Shown piece after piece: positions 43,415-51,913 of a stretch of DNA of 64,000 nucleotides. Numbering within the stretch: the first letter of the stretch is position 1; each line of letters starts with the position of its first letter. Under the pieces are notes generated by a model. It searched no databases, had not been told where the DNA came from, and worked only from the letters and a program-made list of their open reading frames with translations. A program made the position numbers and the translations under genes. The stretch spans positions 1 to 64,000 of the forward strand of contig CAUJHH010000027.1 in the NCBI GenBank assembly GCA_963204725.1, read 5' to 3'. Source of the DNA: Planctomycetota bacterium. Lineage in GTDB: Bacteria > Planctomycetota > Phycisphaerae > Phycisphaerales > UBA1924.

Positions 43415-46357
43415 TCAGAGTGTGCGCTTCACCTCGACGTTCTTGTAGCACTCAAGGATGTCGCCCTCCTTGATGTCGTCGTACCCGTCGATTCTCATGC
43501 CGCATTCCATGCCGGAGCGGACTTCCTTCGCGTCGTCCTTGACTCGCTTGAGCTGCGCGAGCTTTCGATCGTTCTCGACGACGACGCCGTTTCGTGTGAC
43601 GCGGATGAGCGCGTCGCGCTGGACCGTGCCGTCGGTGACGTAGCAGCCGGCGATGGAGCCGACCTTGGTGATCTTGAAGACCTGGCGGACCTCGGCGTGG
43701 CCCAGAACCTCCTGGCGGAGTTCCGGGGTGAGGAGGCCCTCGGCGGCCTTCTTGAGGTCGTCGGTGATGTGGTAGATGACCTGGTAGTTTCGGATTTCGA
43801 CGCCCTTGGACTCGGCCACGCTGCGGGCCTTGCCGGAGGCGATGACGTTGAAGCCGATGATGATCGCCTTTGAGGCCTCTGCGAGGATGACGTCCGACTC
43901 GGTGACGCCGCCGATCGCGGCGTGGAGGACGCGGGTCTTGACCTCGACGTGGGAGATCTTCTCGATCTCGTTCTTGAGTACGTCGAGCGTGCCCTGCTCG
44001 GCGGCCTTGACGACGACGAGGATTTCCTTGACATCGCGGTCGGCCATCTGTGTGAAGAGAGAGTCGAGCGTGACCTTGGGCTGGGCGAGTTGGGTCTCGC
44101 GCTCGAGATGGCGGCGCTGCTCGGCGGCTTCCTGAGCCTTGCGGAGCGAATCGACGACGAAGAATCGGTCGCCGGCGTCCGGCACCTGATCGAGTCCGGA
44201 GACCTGGACCGGTGAGGGAGGGAGGGCTTCCTTGAGTTTCTGGCCTCGATCGTCGGTGATGTCGCGGACGCGTCCGTAGCCACGGCCGGCGACGATGAAG
44301 TCTCCGACCTTGAGCTTTCCGTCGCGGACGAGGATATTGGCGACGGGGCCTCGGCCCTCTTCCATGCGGGCTTCGATCACGTTGCCTGACGCGGAGCCGT
44401 CGAAATCGGCCTTGAGTTCGAGGAGCTGCGACTGCAGGTCGAGGGTTTCGAGGAGTTGCTCGACGCCCTGGCCGGTGATTGCGGATGTGCGGACGACCTC
44501 GGTGGTGCCGCCCCATTCGATCGGATTGAGCCCATGCTCGGCGAGCTGGCCGAGGGTCTTCTGGATCGCGGAATCGGTCGCCTCGGGGCGGTCGATCTTG
44601 TTGAGCGCGACCACGATCGGCACCTTGGCGGCCTTTGCGTGGTTGATCGATTCGATCGTCTGGGGCATCACGCCGCCGTCGGCCGGCGAGCAGACAAGGA
44701 CGACGATGTCGGTGACATTGGCGCCACGGGAGCGCATCTCTGTGAACGCCTGGTGGCCGGGCGTATCGAAGAAGACGATCTCCTTGCTCTCGCCGGAGAC
44801 GTCGATGGGCACTCGGAACGCGCTGGTTCGCTGGGTGATGCCGCCGGCCTCGCCCGCGGCAACGCTGGCGTTGCGAATCTTGTCGAGGAGGGAGGTCTTT
44901 CCGTGATCGACGTGTCCGAGGATCGTGACCACGGGTCCGCGCGTGCGTTGGTCGACGACCACTCGCTTCTCGAACTCGGCGGAGATCGCTTCTTCGCCGG
45001 TCTTGGCTTCGGTGACCTCGAGCTCGATCTCGAAGTCCATCATGATCTCCTGCGCTTTCGCGACGTCGATGCCGGAATTGATCGTCGCCATGACGCCCTG
45101 TAGGAAGAGCCTCTTGACGATGTCGGCGGCCTTGACGCCTGTTGCGGCGGAGAGGTCCTTGATCGTGAAGGGTGCGGCGATCTTGACGAGCCCGCCGGTC
45201 TCGGCGGCGGACGATGCGCGATCGCCCACGCCCTGCTTCTTGAGCTGCTGGCGGCGCTGCTTCATGAACCCGGCGGCGCGTGCGAGGCGTGCCTCGCGCT
45301 CGGCCAGATCCTGCTCGGTCCACGCGTCGGGGTTCTTGGTGACCCATTCCTCACCAGCCGTCGCGCGCCGGCGAGAGGGGACTCCGGCGGCCGAGCGACC
45401 CTTGGCACCGGCTGCGCCGGCTCCGGTGGGACTGCCGCCTCGGCGGGGGGAGCGTCCGCGATCGTCGTCGCTGCCACCGGTCTCGGGGCCGCGGCCGGGT
45501 CCACGCGGGGGGCGCGGACCAGTGGAACTGCCTCCGCCTCCTCCGCCGTAGCCGCCGCCGCCAGCCGGACGGGGGCCGCGTGAGCGAGGGGCCTCGACGA
45601 AATCGGGGGCTTCGACGCGGACGACCTTCGGCCCGGAGAGTTTGACTGGGGCCTTGGATTCGAGTCGTGGGCCGGCAGGAGAGACGACGGTGGGCCGCGT
45701 CGGCACGTTCATCGGTGCCGGCTGCACACGGGTCGCGGGTGGGCGGGGCGGATGGTGCGGCTTGGCATGTGCGGGGGAGTGATGTGGGAGGTGCGGCGCG
45801 GCGTGAGAGCCGGAACCGTCGGTGTCGGGCTCGGTCGCCGCGGCGGGGGCTTCGGCCTCTGGGGCCTGAGCGGCGACCGCCGGGGGCGTGGCGGGCTTGG
45901 TTGGAGCGGGCGTCTCGCTCGCAACGGGTTCGGGCTCGTTCGCCGGAACTGGCTTGGTTGGGGCCGGTCTCGCGGGCTCGGGCTCGGGCTCCGGCTCGGG
46001 TGTGCCCGGTGAGTCGGCGTGTGAGTGATCGGAGTGGAGCGGCTCTGCGACGATGGTGGAAGCGGAGTCGTTGTCGCTTGATGGTGAGTCCGACGAGGCG
46101 GCGTTGGATTTGACCCGAGCTCGCGCCTTGGGCTTGGACCTGACCGCTTCGAGTTCGATGGGTGCGGACGTTTCGGTGGCCGTGGCGTTTGCGCCTTCCG
46201 AGAACCACTCTCGGATCGTTTGCTCAAGTCCCATGGAGACCGTGCTCATGTGGTTCTTGATGACGGAATCGGGGATGCCCTCGGCCTGGCACTTCTTGAC
46301 CACGGCCTTCGAGTCGATTCCCAGATCCTTGGCGATTTCAAAGACACGCTTGGCCAA
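43415..46357 (-). CDS. infB: Translation initiation factor IF-2 (TTG start)
   Basis: GTPase that brings initiator tRNA to the 30S subunit. The 980-residue protein starts at a TTG with AGGAG six bases upstream; the product then begins (M)AKRVFEIAKDLGIDSK, the standard IF-2 N-terminus, whereas the upstream ATG 46414 would add an unconserved segment. Order: IF2 N-domain (1-50), a Pro/Ala/Glu linker and Gly/Arg-rich part (to about 320), a second IF2 N-domain (KIAAPFTIKDLSAATGVK), GTPase with GHVDHGKTS near residue 481, DTPGH and NKID, then domains II-IV ending in YDDIKEGDILECYKNVEVKRT. It is 95 bases after nusA. Confidence 0.95.
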   Translation of the reverse strand: MAKRVFEIAKDLGIDSKAVVKKCQAEGIPDSVIKNHMSTVSMGLEQTIREWFSEGANATATETSAPIELEAVRSKPKARARVKSNAASSDSPSSDNDSASTIVAEPLHSDHSHADSPGTPEPEPEPEPARPAPTKPVPANEPEPVASETPAPTKPATPPAVAAQAPEAEAPAAATEPDTDGSGSHAAPHLPHHSPAHAKPHHPPRPPATRVQPAPMNVPTRPTVVSPAGPRLESKAPVKLSGPKVVRVEAPDFVEAPRSRGPRPAGGGGYGGGGGGSSTGPRPPRGPGRGPETGGSDDDRGRSPRRGGSPTGAGAAGAKGRSAAGVPSRRRATAGEEWVTKNPDAWTEQDLAEREARLARAAGFMKQRRQQLKKQGVGDRASSAAETGGLVKIAAPFTIKDLSAATGVKAADIVKRLFLQGVMATINSGIDVAKAQEIMMDFEIELEVTEAKTGEEAISAEFEKRVVVDQRTRGPVVTILGHVDHGKTSLLDKIRNASVAAGEAGGITQRTSAFRVPIDVSGESKEIVFFDTPGHQAFTEMRSRGANVTDIVVLVCSPADGGVMPQTIESINHAKAAKVPIVVALNKIDRPEATDSAIQKTLGQLAEHGLNPIEWGGTTEVVRTSAITGQGVEQLLETLDLQSQLLELKADFDGSASGNVIEARMEEGRGPVANILVRDGKLKVGDFIVAGRGYGRVRDITDDRGQKLKEALPPSPVQVSGLDQVPDAGDRFFVVDSLRKAQEAAEQRRHLERETQLAQPKVTLDSLFTQMADRDVKEILVVVKAAEQGTLDVLKNEIEKISHVEVKTRVLHAAIGGVTESDVILAEASKAIIIGFNVIASGKARSVAESKGVEIRNYQVIYHITDDLKKAAEGLLTPELRQEVLGHAEVRQVFKITKVGSIAGCYVTDGTVQRDALIRVTRNGVVVENDRKLAQLKRVKDDAKEVRSGMECGMRIDGYDDIKEGDILECYKNVEVKRTL

Positions 46358-46452
46358 TCGAAACTCCTGTCGCTTGCGCTCAGTAGGAAACAGCGGCCGA
46401 TTCCCATACATCAATCCGTCGAACCATCAATCTGCCGGAGAGGCTGCCCGGA

Positions 46453-47781
46453 TCACGCGGGGCCGCCTCCCAGAATGTCTGCGGCGCGCGAGTCGGAATC
46501 GGTCGTGCTCGCGGCGGCGGTGGAATCCTCGCCTTCACCCTCGCCCATGAACAGGCGGCGGGCGGTCTCTTCGTCTTCACGCTTGCGGCGTTCGGACGCT
46601 TCCTTGTCCTTCTGCTGCTGCTCGGCAACTTCCTTGGCACGGACGGCACAGACCTGCACCATTTGGGAGGCGAGGTCGTCGGCGATCTCGAGCTCAGCGA
46701 CCAGCACGTCGGCGCCGACCTCCTCAATATCGAACACGGAGACCATGCCGAGAGCCGCGAGGCGATCGACCATGGCCTGCTCGCCTCCGGGGACGGAGAG
46801 CAGCGTGGTGGACATGATGTCCAGGCCCTTCTCGAACTCCTCGGGCGTCAGGATGTCGATATCCCATCCGGTGAGTCGCGCGGCGAGGCGGACGTTCTGG
46901 CCCCGCTTGCCGATGGCGAGCGAGAGCTGGTCGTCGCGAACGACGACGGTTGCGCGTCCGAGTTCGAAGCAGAGCGAGATCTCGGAGACCTCGGCGGGCT
47001 TGAGCGCGTTGCCGATGAGGATCTGCGACGACTCGTTCCATCTGACGATGTCGATCTTCTCGCCGTTGAGTTCGTCAACGATGTTCTTGATTCGCGAGCC
47101 GCGCACGCCGACGCACGCGCCGACGGCGTCGACCTTGGAGTCGACGGAGGCGACTGCGATTTTGGTGCGATGTCCGGGCTCGCGGGCCATGGCTTTGATC
47201 TCGATGATGTGCTCGGCAACCTCGGGGACTTCGACCTCGAAGAGCTTCTTGATGAGATCGGGGTTGGCGCGGGAGACGACGATCTTGACCTGGCTCCCAA
47301 CGTCCTTGACGTCGAGGATCAGGCAGCGAACGCGGTCGCCGGGCGCGAACTGCTCGCCGGGGATCTGTTCCGAGCGGGGCATGAACGACTCGGCGCGATC
47401 GATCGTGACGACGAGCGCTCCGCCCTCGTATCGCTGGGCCGTGCCGACGACGATCTCGCCGACACGCTTGGAGAAATCGTCCATGATGCTGGCGCGTTCG
47501 TCGTCGCGGAATCGCTGAATCATGACCTGCTTGAAGGTCTGTGCCGCGATGCGTCCGAAGGCCTCCGGCGGCATCTCGAGCGGCTCGCCGTGGCGACGGA
47601 GTTCCATCGTGCCCCCGATCGGATCGAAGGCGCAGGAGAACTCCTCGGCGTCGAGGGTGTTGAAGTACTTCTTCGCGGCGGAGATCATCGCCTGCTCGAG
47701 GTCTCGGACGAGCACGGCGCGCTCGATGTTGCGATCGCGAGCGATCGAGTCGAGGATCCGCATCATTTCCTGGGTGTTCAT
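46453..47781 (-). CDS. nusA: Transcription termination/antitermination factor NusA
   Basis: RNA polymerase-binding factor for pausing, termination and antitermination. The 442-residue protein has the NusA N-domain (MRILDSIARDRNIERAVLVRD), an S1 domain (FAPGDRVRCLILDVKDVGSQ, VVSRANPDLIKKLFEVEVPE) and two KH domains (RTKIAVASVDSKVDAVGACVG, GSRIKNIVDELNGEKIDIVRW and VRDDQLSLAIGKRGQNVRLA), followed by one helical AR-like domain and an acidic tail. It heads the nusA-infB-ylxP-rbfA run. The usual rimP upstream is absent; a candidate promoter lies at 48150-48179. Confidence 0.95.
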   Translation of the reverse strand: MNTQEMMRILDSIARDRNIERAVLVRDLEQAMISAAKKYFNTLDAEEFSCAFDPIGGTMELRRHGEPLEMPPEAFGRIAAQTFKQVMIQRFRDDERASIMDDFSKRVGEIVVGTAQRYEGGALVVTIDRAESFMPRSEQIPGEQFAPGDRVRCLILDVKDVGSQVKIVVSRANPDLIKKLFEVEVPEVAEHIIEIKAMAREPGHRTKIAVASVDSKVDAVGACVGVRGSRIKNIVDELNGEKIDIVRWNESSQILIGNALKPAEVSEISLCFELGRATVVVRDDQLSLAIGKRGQNVRLAARLTGWDIDILTPEEFEKGLDIMSTTLLSVPGGEQAMVDRLAALGMVSVFDIEEVGADVLVAELEIADDLASQMVQVCAVRAKEVAEQQQKDKEASERRKREDEETARRLFMGEGEGEDSTAAASTTDSDSRAADILGGGPA

Positions 47782-48198
47782 CGGCGATACTCCGAGAGGC
47801 TCAGATTGTTCGAGTTGTCCAAATCATTCAGATCCAAAATCAATCCGATCGCACCCGGAGCGTGTCCGCGTGCGTCAGCAATAGTGGACCCAACCGCGAG
47901 ACCTTTCGGTCCTGCACCTGGGCGGAATCGGCTCGACGCCGACCGAGTTGAGCATTGGGGACCGCGACAGCCGGCGGGCGTCGCGGCTTCTCGTCAAGAG
48001 AGAAGATCGACGGACCGCTCCGGCACGCCGCGAAGCCCAAGGGCTCGCGCTCGCATCGGCAGCGAGTGGTTACAGGCCATGGCGATAGTTCAACGACATG
48101 CCATATGACTCCCGAGGAACGGATCCTCGCACATCCAAACAGAGCCCATAGTTTAGATAGGCTGGTGGATAGGGGTCAATGGGAGATCGTGGAAGGGG
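47782..48198. other. Leader region of the nusA operon
   Basis: 417 bases between the nusA start and the fliM stop, where rimP is normally found. No convincing coding frame is present. If the promoter at 48150-48179 is real, the transcript has a leader of about 360 bases, which could hold regulatory RNA structure, but none was identified by eye. Confidence 0.4.
48150..48179 (-). promoter_or_regulatory. Candidate sigma-70 promoter for the nusA-infB operon
   Basis: On the minus strand TTGACC (48179-48174), an 18-base spacer and TAAACT (48155-48150); the -35 matches the consensus at five of six, the -10 at four of six. It is just downstream of the fliM stop (48199) and directed at nusA. Confidence 0.4.
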
Positions 48199-49227
48199 TC
48201 AGACCCCGAGCCCGACGCGATCTGACGGCCCGATGGGGCGGAGCACGCGCAGCGCTAGCTTGTCTCTGTGGCGACCGAGGTTGGCGAGAAACTTGGCCTC
48301 ACCCCCGATTGAGACCACAATCGGGTGTGTGCTGGGTTTTTCGGTCACGATGACGTCGCCGACGGACATTCCCAGCAGGTCCGCAAGAGAGATCGTGGTA
48401 TTGGCCAGACAGCCGGTCACCTCCAAGGAGGCGGCGTGGAGGGCGGAGCCGATGCGGCGTTCGTGGTCGTTGGTGCGGGAGCTCTTCGAAGTGCTAAACC
48501 ATGACTGGGCAGAGAGTTCGTCCATCACCGGTTCGATCACGTTGTAGGGAATGCAGAGGTTCATGGTGCCGGCTCGGTTCGCGAGCTTGAGCTCGAAACC
48601 GATCACGACGACCACTTCATTCGGAGGCACGATCTGGACCAGCTGGGGGTTGGATTCCGTGGCCGAGACCGTGAACTGGAGGGGGCGAACGGAAGACCAC
48701 GCTTCGGAAAGGGCTGTGAGGCCCCTTGCCGAGACGTTCGAGATGAGCCGTGATTCGATGAGCGTCATCGGGCGCTGCGGTATGAACAGATCCTGCGAGG
48801 ACCCTCCGAGGAGCCGATCGATGATCGGGTAGATGATGAGCGGCGAGATCTCGAGGCAGATCGTGCCTTCCAGCGTGTCGGCCTCGATGAGATTGAATGA
48901 AGTTGGGTTCGCGAGGCCCGCGATGAACTCGGCGTACGTCATTTGTTCGCAGGTGGCGACTTTTACTTCGACGATTGTGCGGAGGAATCCGGAGAGCGAT
49001 GCTCCGAAGTTTCTCGCGAATGCCTCGTGCAGCGTCTGGAGCGCGAGCATTTGGTCTTTGGAGACCCGCTCCGGACGTTTGAAGTCGTAGCTGCGAATCT
49101 CGACGGGATCGTCGGGCCGGCGGGTGCGGCTGAAGATGAGATCGTTGCTCGCCTCCTCGGTGACATCGCCGGTGTCGACAGCCGCGAGGAGTGCGTCTAC
49201 CTGAGATTGGTCGAGTACTTCAGCCAT
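48199..49227 (-). CDS. fliM: Flagellar motor switch protein FliM
   Basis: Part of the C-ring that binds phosphorylated CheY and sets flagellar rotation. The 342-residue protein starts MAEVLDQSQVDALLAAVDTG, the CheY-binding N-terminal segment, followed by the FliM middle domain (YDFKRPERVSKDQMLALQTL, EFIAGLANPTSF, IIYPIIDRLLGG, LTALSEAW) and a C-terminal SpoA/FliN-like domain (TISLADLLGMSVGDVI). No other flagellar gene is adjacent, so fliM is isolated from its usual fliN/fliL partners. The ATG at 49227 begins the conserved motif. It is divergent from dsbD. Confidence 0.93.
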   Translation of the reverse strand: MAEVLDQSQVDALLAAVDTGDVTEEASNDLIFSRTRRPDDPVEIRSYDFKRPERVSKDQMLALQTLHEAFARNFGASLSGFLRTIVEVKVATCEQMTYAEFIAGLANPTSFNLIEADTLEGTICLEISPLIIYPIIDRLLGGSSQDLFIPQRPMTLIESRLISNVSARGLTALSEAWSSVRPLQFTVSATESNPQLVQIVPPNEVVVVIGFELKLANRAGTMNLCIPYNVIEPVMDELSAQSWFSTSKSSRTNDHERRIGSALHAASLEVTGCLANTTISLADLLGMSVGDVIVTEKPSTHPIVVSIGGEAKFLANLGRHRDKLALRVLRPIGPSDRVGLGV

Positions 49228-49445
49228 GGCGCAGAGAATCGGTGCTGGCCCCGGTCCGGGGCTTTGGGATCGTGCAGACAGGATCGGACCGAGAGTCCGG
49301 TGGGCTTGAGCGAGCCAGTGCGGAGTTTGGCAGGGCGTGACCGATTCTGGGCGGAACAATCAAAGGGCGAGTGCGGTACAAGTCGGGGCGAGAGGCCAGC
49401 GGTAGATTGAGCGGCCGGATCAGTCCGAGCCGAGTGGAGCTCTGA

Positions 49446-51392
49446 ATGAAGCGTTTGAGTCTCTGGGTTTTCCTTGTGCTCTCTGCGGTGATGCTCAACG
49501 CGAGAGCCCAACCGGCTGCGGGGGTTTCGGCACCGGCGTTTGGCGGGGATGGACCTGTGTCCCTTCGGATCGTTGTTTCAAAGGATGGGGTGAGAGCGGG
49601 AGATCAGATCGCGATTGGGGTTGTGTTTGACCTCGAGCCCGGTTGGCACCTCCACACGAACGAGCCGGTGCCGACGCCCGGAATGCTGCGAGAGAAGTTC
49701 GAGCCGATACCGACGGAAGTTGGAGTCGGGGGCGTGGTTGGCGCGACCGTGGGACCGATCCAGTGGCCGCCAATTCATACGGTTCCAGTGGATCTGGTCG
49801 GGTCCGGACAGCCGGAGCCGTACGGGGTGTTCGAGGGCAGGGCCGCGATCTATGTGCCGGTCATGGTCGCGATCGATGCGCCTTCCGTTGTAGAGCTCGA
49901 GCTTGAGATTGCCTGGCAGGCGTGCGACGACAGGGGTTGCATGATGCCGGAGCGGCTTGTTGAGCGTGTCCGCATCCCCGTGGTCTCGGCAGATTCCAGT
50001 GTCGGTGCCGGAACGGCGGTCGAGGGGGCGACACCGAGCGAGCCCGGCCTGTTCGAAGCATTCGATGTCGGTGTATTCGGCCGGGCTTCTGCCTTTGGAG
50101 CCGAGATCGCGGCCGCCCGAGCGACGGGCGGGGCGAAGTTCAATGTGTTCGGGCGTGAGTTTACGGTGGACACGTCGGGGGCCGTCGGTCTGGCGGGATT
50201 GCTCGCGCTGGCGGTGATTGGCGGGTTTGTGCTGAATCTCACGCCTTGCGTGTTGCCCGTGATCCCGATCAAGATCCTGGGCTTGAGTCAGGCGGCGGCG
50301 AATCCGGCCCGGTGTCTGCTGCTCGGCGTTGTGATGTCGGTCGGGGTGGTTGCGTTCTGGCTCGGAATTGGCGCGGCGATCACGTTTGTCGCGGGATTCA
50401 CCGCGATCAACACGCTGTTCCAACAGCCGTGGTTTTCCATCGTCGTGTCGGTGGTGATCACCGTCATGGCGCTCGGCATGCTTGGGCTCTTTGCGGCCGG
50501 CCTGCCTCAGTGGGTCTACCGGATCAATCCACGGCACGACTCGATCCATGGGAGTTTCCTCTTCGGCGTGATGACTGCGGTGCTCTCGACGCCGTGCACC
50601 GCGCCGTTCATGGGCAGCGCGGCGGCCTGGGCGACGCAGCAGCGATCGGTGATCACGTTGGCGACGTTTGCCGCGATCGGCCTTGGTATGGCTTTGCCTT
50701 ACCTGGTCTTGTCGGCGAATCCCAAGTGGGTCAACAAGGTGCCTCGCACGGGGCCGGCCAGCGAGCTGGTCAAGCAGGTCATGGGACTCTTGATGCTGGG
50801 GGTTGCGGTCTTCTTCCTCGGAACCGGGATCGGGCCCCTCATGATGAAGGAGCCGGGAGATCCGCCGTTGCGAGTCCATTGGTGGCTGGTCGCGGCGATC
50901 GTCACGGCGGCGTGTGCGTGGATGCTGTATCGGACGGTGAAGATCACGCGTCGGCCGATTCGGCGGGGCGTGGTTGGGCTGGCTGCGATTCTGCTCGCCG
51001 GCGCATCGGTGGTGTTTGCGATTGAGCAGAATGATCGGGGCCCGGTTCGGTGGCAGGCATGGACGCCGGCACGATTTGAAGAGGCGAGGGCGACCGGCAA
51101 GGTGGTGGTGGTGGATTTCACCGCCGAGTGGTGTCTGAACTGCAAGGCGCTCGAGGCGAGCGTGCTGCACCGGCGCGATGTGGCCGAGATGCTGAACAGT
51201 TCGGGTGTGATCGCGATGAAAGTGGATATCACGGCGGGGTACCCGGCCGGTGTTGCGTTCATGAAGGAGCTGGAGTGGGCGAACATCCCGCTGCTTGCGA
51301 TATTTGGCCCGGGGATGCCCGAGCCGGCCAAGTATGACTCCTATACCCAGGCGACGGTGCTGGACGCGATCGAGCGTGCGTCCGGGAAGTAG
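49446..51392 (+). CDS. dsbD: Thiol:disulfide interchange protein DsbD
   Basis: Inner-membrane reductant conduit that passes electrons from cytoplasmic thioredoxin to periplasmic thiol proteins. The 648-residue protein has all three parts: signal peptide and DsbD-alpha domain (residues about 25-190, Cys160/Cys165 in WQACDDRGC), an eight-helix membrane domain (about 235-540) with Cys268 in NLTPCVLP and Cys384 in STPCTAPF, and a C-terminal thioredoxin-like gamma domain with Cys563/Cys566 in AEWCLNCK. A GGAG stands six bases before the ATG. The alpha-domain cysteines are spaced as in the DUF255 fusion protein at 14595-16961, which suggests a shared redox pathway. Confidence 0.93.
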   Translation: MKRLSLWVFLVLSAVMLNARAQPAAGVSAPAFGGDGPVSLRIVVSKDGVRAGDQIAIGVVFDLEPGWHLHTNEPVPTPGMLREKFEPIPTEVGVGGVVGATVGPIQWPPIHTVPVDLVGSGQPEPYGVFEGRAAIYVPVMVAIDAPSVVELELEIAWQACDDRGCMMPERLVERVRIPVVSADSSVGAGTAVEGATPSEPGLFEAFDVGVFGRASAFGAEIAAARATGGAKFNVFGREFTVDTSGAVGLAGLLALAVIGGFVLNLTPCVLPVIPIKILGLSQAAANPARCLLLGVVMSVGVVAFWLGIGAAITFVAGFTAINTLFQQPWFSIVVSVVITVMALGMLGLFAAGLPQWVYRINPRHDSIHGSFLFGVMTAVLSTPCTAPFMGSAAAWATQQRSVITLATFAAIGLGMALPYLVLSANPKWVNKVPRTGPASELVKQVMGLLMLGVAVFFLGTGIGPLMMKEPGDPPLRVHWWLVAAIVTAACAWMLYRTVKITRRPIRRGVVGLAAILLAGASVVFAIEQNDRGPVRWQAWTPARFEEARATGKVVVVDFTAEWCLNCKALEASVLHRRDVAEMLNSSGVIAMKVDITAGYPAGVAFMKELEWANIPLLAIFGPGMPEPAKYDSYTQATVLDAIERASGK

Positions 51393-51486
51393 AAGGGGGC
51401 TTGGTTCGCACGAGATCGGACTTTGCCCGATCTGGGCGGGGCGCGAGGTTTGCGCAGGTTGAGGCCTCGGCGGGTTGGGAGGGGCG

Positions 51487-51515
51487 TTGACTCTTGGAGG
51501 GGTGGCGTCTAACTT
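51487..51515 (+). promoter_or_regulatory. Promoter for tRNA-Gly
   Basis: TTGACT (51487-51492), 17-base spacer, TAACTT (51510-51515), giving a start near 51522, about 47 bases before the tRNA. Confidence 0.6.
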
Positions 51516-51568
51516 CATACTCGCTTCAGACGAGCCGATAGAACGGCCCGACGGGAGCGAGGCACCTT

Positions 51569-51640
51569 GCGGGTGTAGCTCAGTGGTAGAGCGTCACGTT
51601 GCCAACGTGAAAGTCGCGCGTTCGAATCGCGTCACCCGCT
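51569..51640 (+). tRNA. tRNA-Gly(GCC)
   Basis: 72-base tRNA with complete cloverleaf: acceptor GCGGGTG paired with CACCCGC, D-arm GCTC/GAGC, anticodon stem TCACG/CGTGA with loop TTGCCAA (anticodon GCC, glycine), a five-base variable loop and T-arm GCGCG-TTCGAAT-CGCGT. The CCA end is not encoded. It stands alone with its own promoter and terminator. Confidence 0.96.
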
Positions 51641-51652
51641 GTCCAAGACGAG

Positions 51653-51686
51653 ACGCCCGGCTCTGAGGCCGGGCGTTGTCGTTTTT
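51653..51686 (+). terminator. Rho-independent terminator of tRNA-Gly
   Basis: Stem CGCCCGGC-tctgag-GCCGGGCG followed by TTGTCGTTTTT. It separates the tRNA from the T6SS-associated locus. Confidence 0.85.
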
Positions 51687-51722
51687 GAATCCTCCATGGG
51701 AAGCTTGGCGAGCCGGTGTCGA

Positions 51723-51750
51723 TTGACGCGGGCCAACTTCTCTTTAGACT
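51723..51750 (+). promoter_or_regulatory. Candidate promoter of the T6SS-associated locus
   Basis: TTGACG (51723-51728), 16-base spacer, TAGACT (51745-51750), 37 bases after the tRNA terminator and about 160 bases ahead of the first gene of the locus. Confidence 0.45.
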
Positions 51751-51913
51751 CGGATGCGTCGGCGTTCTCGAAAGAGTGGCGCCGGCGTGGCGGCGGGACG
51801 GGAATCCACCGACCCGAATCGGGTGCCGCTCTTTGGTCTGCCTTTGCTCGGATTCCCGAAGTGGGCTTTCCGAAGCGGGTTGCCGGATGTGGATTGGGAG
51901 TGTGGTGAGCGAC

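Noticed and set aside
45500..46050. Low-complexity repeat region as a separate feature
   Set aside because: It is the Pro/Ala/Glu and Gly/Arg-rich linker of IF-2, normal for the family.
48193..48205. GGGGTC-a-GACCCC hairpin at the fliM stop
   Set aside because: Only a one-base centre, so it cannot form a stable hairpin; overlaps the coding end.
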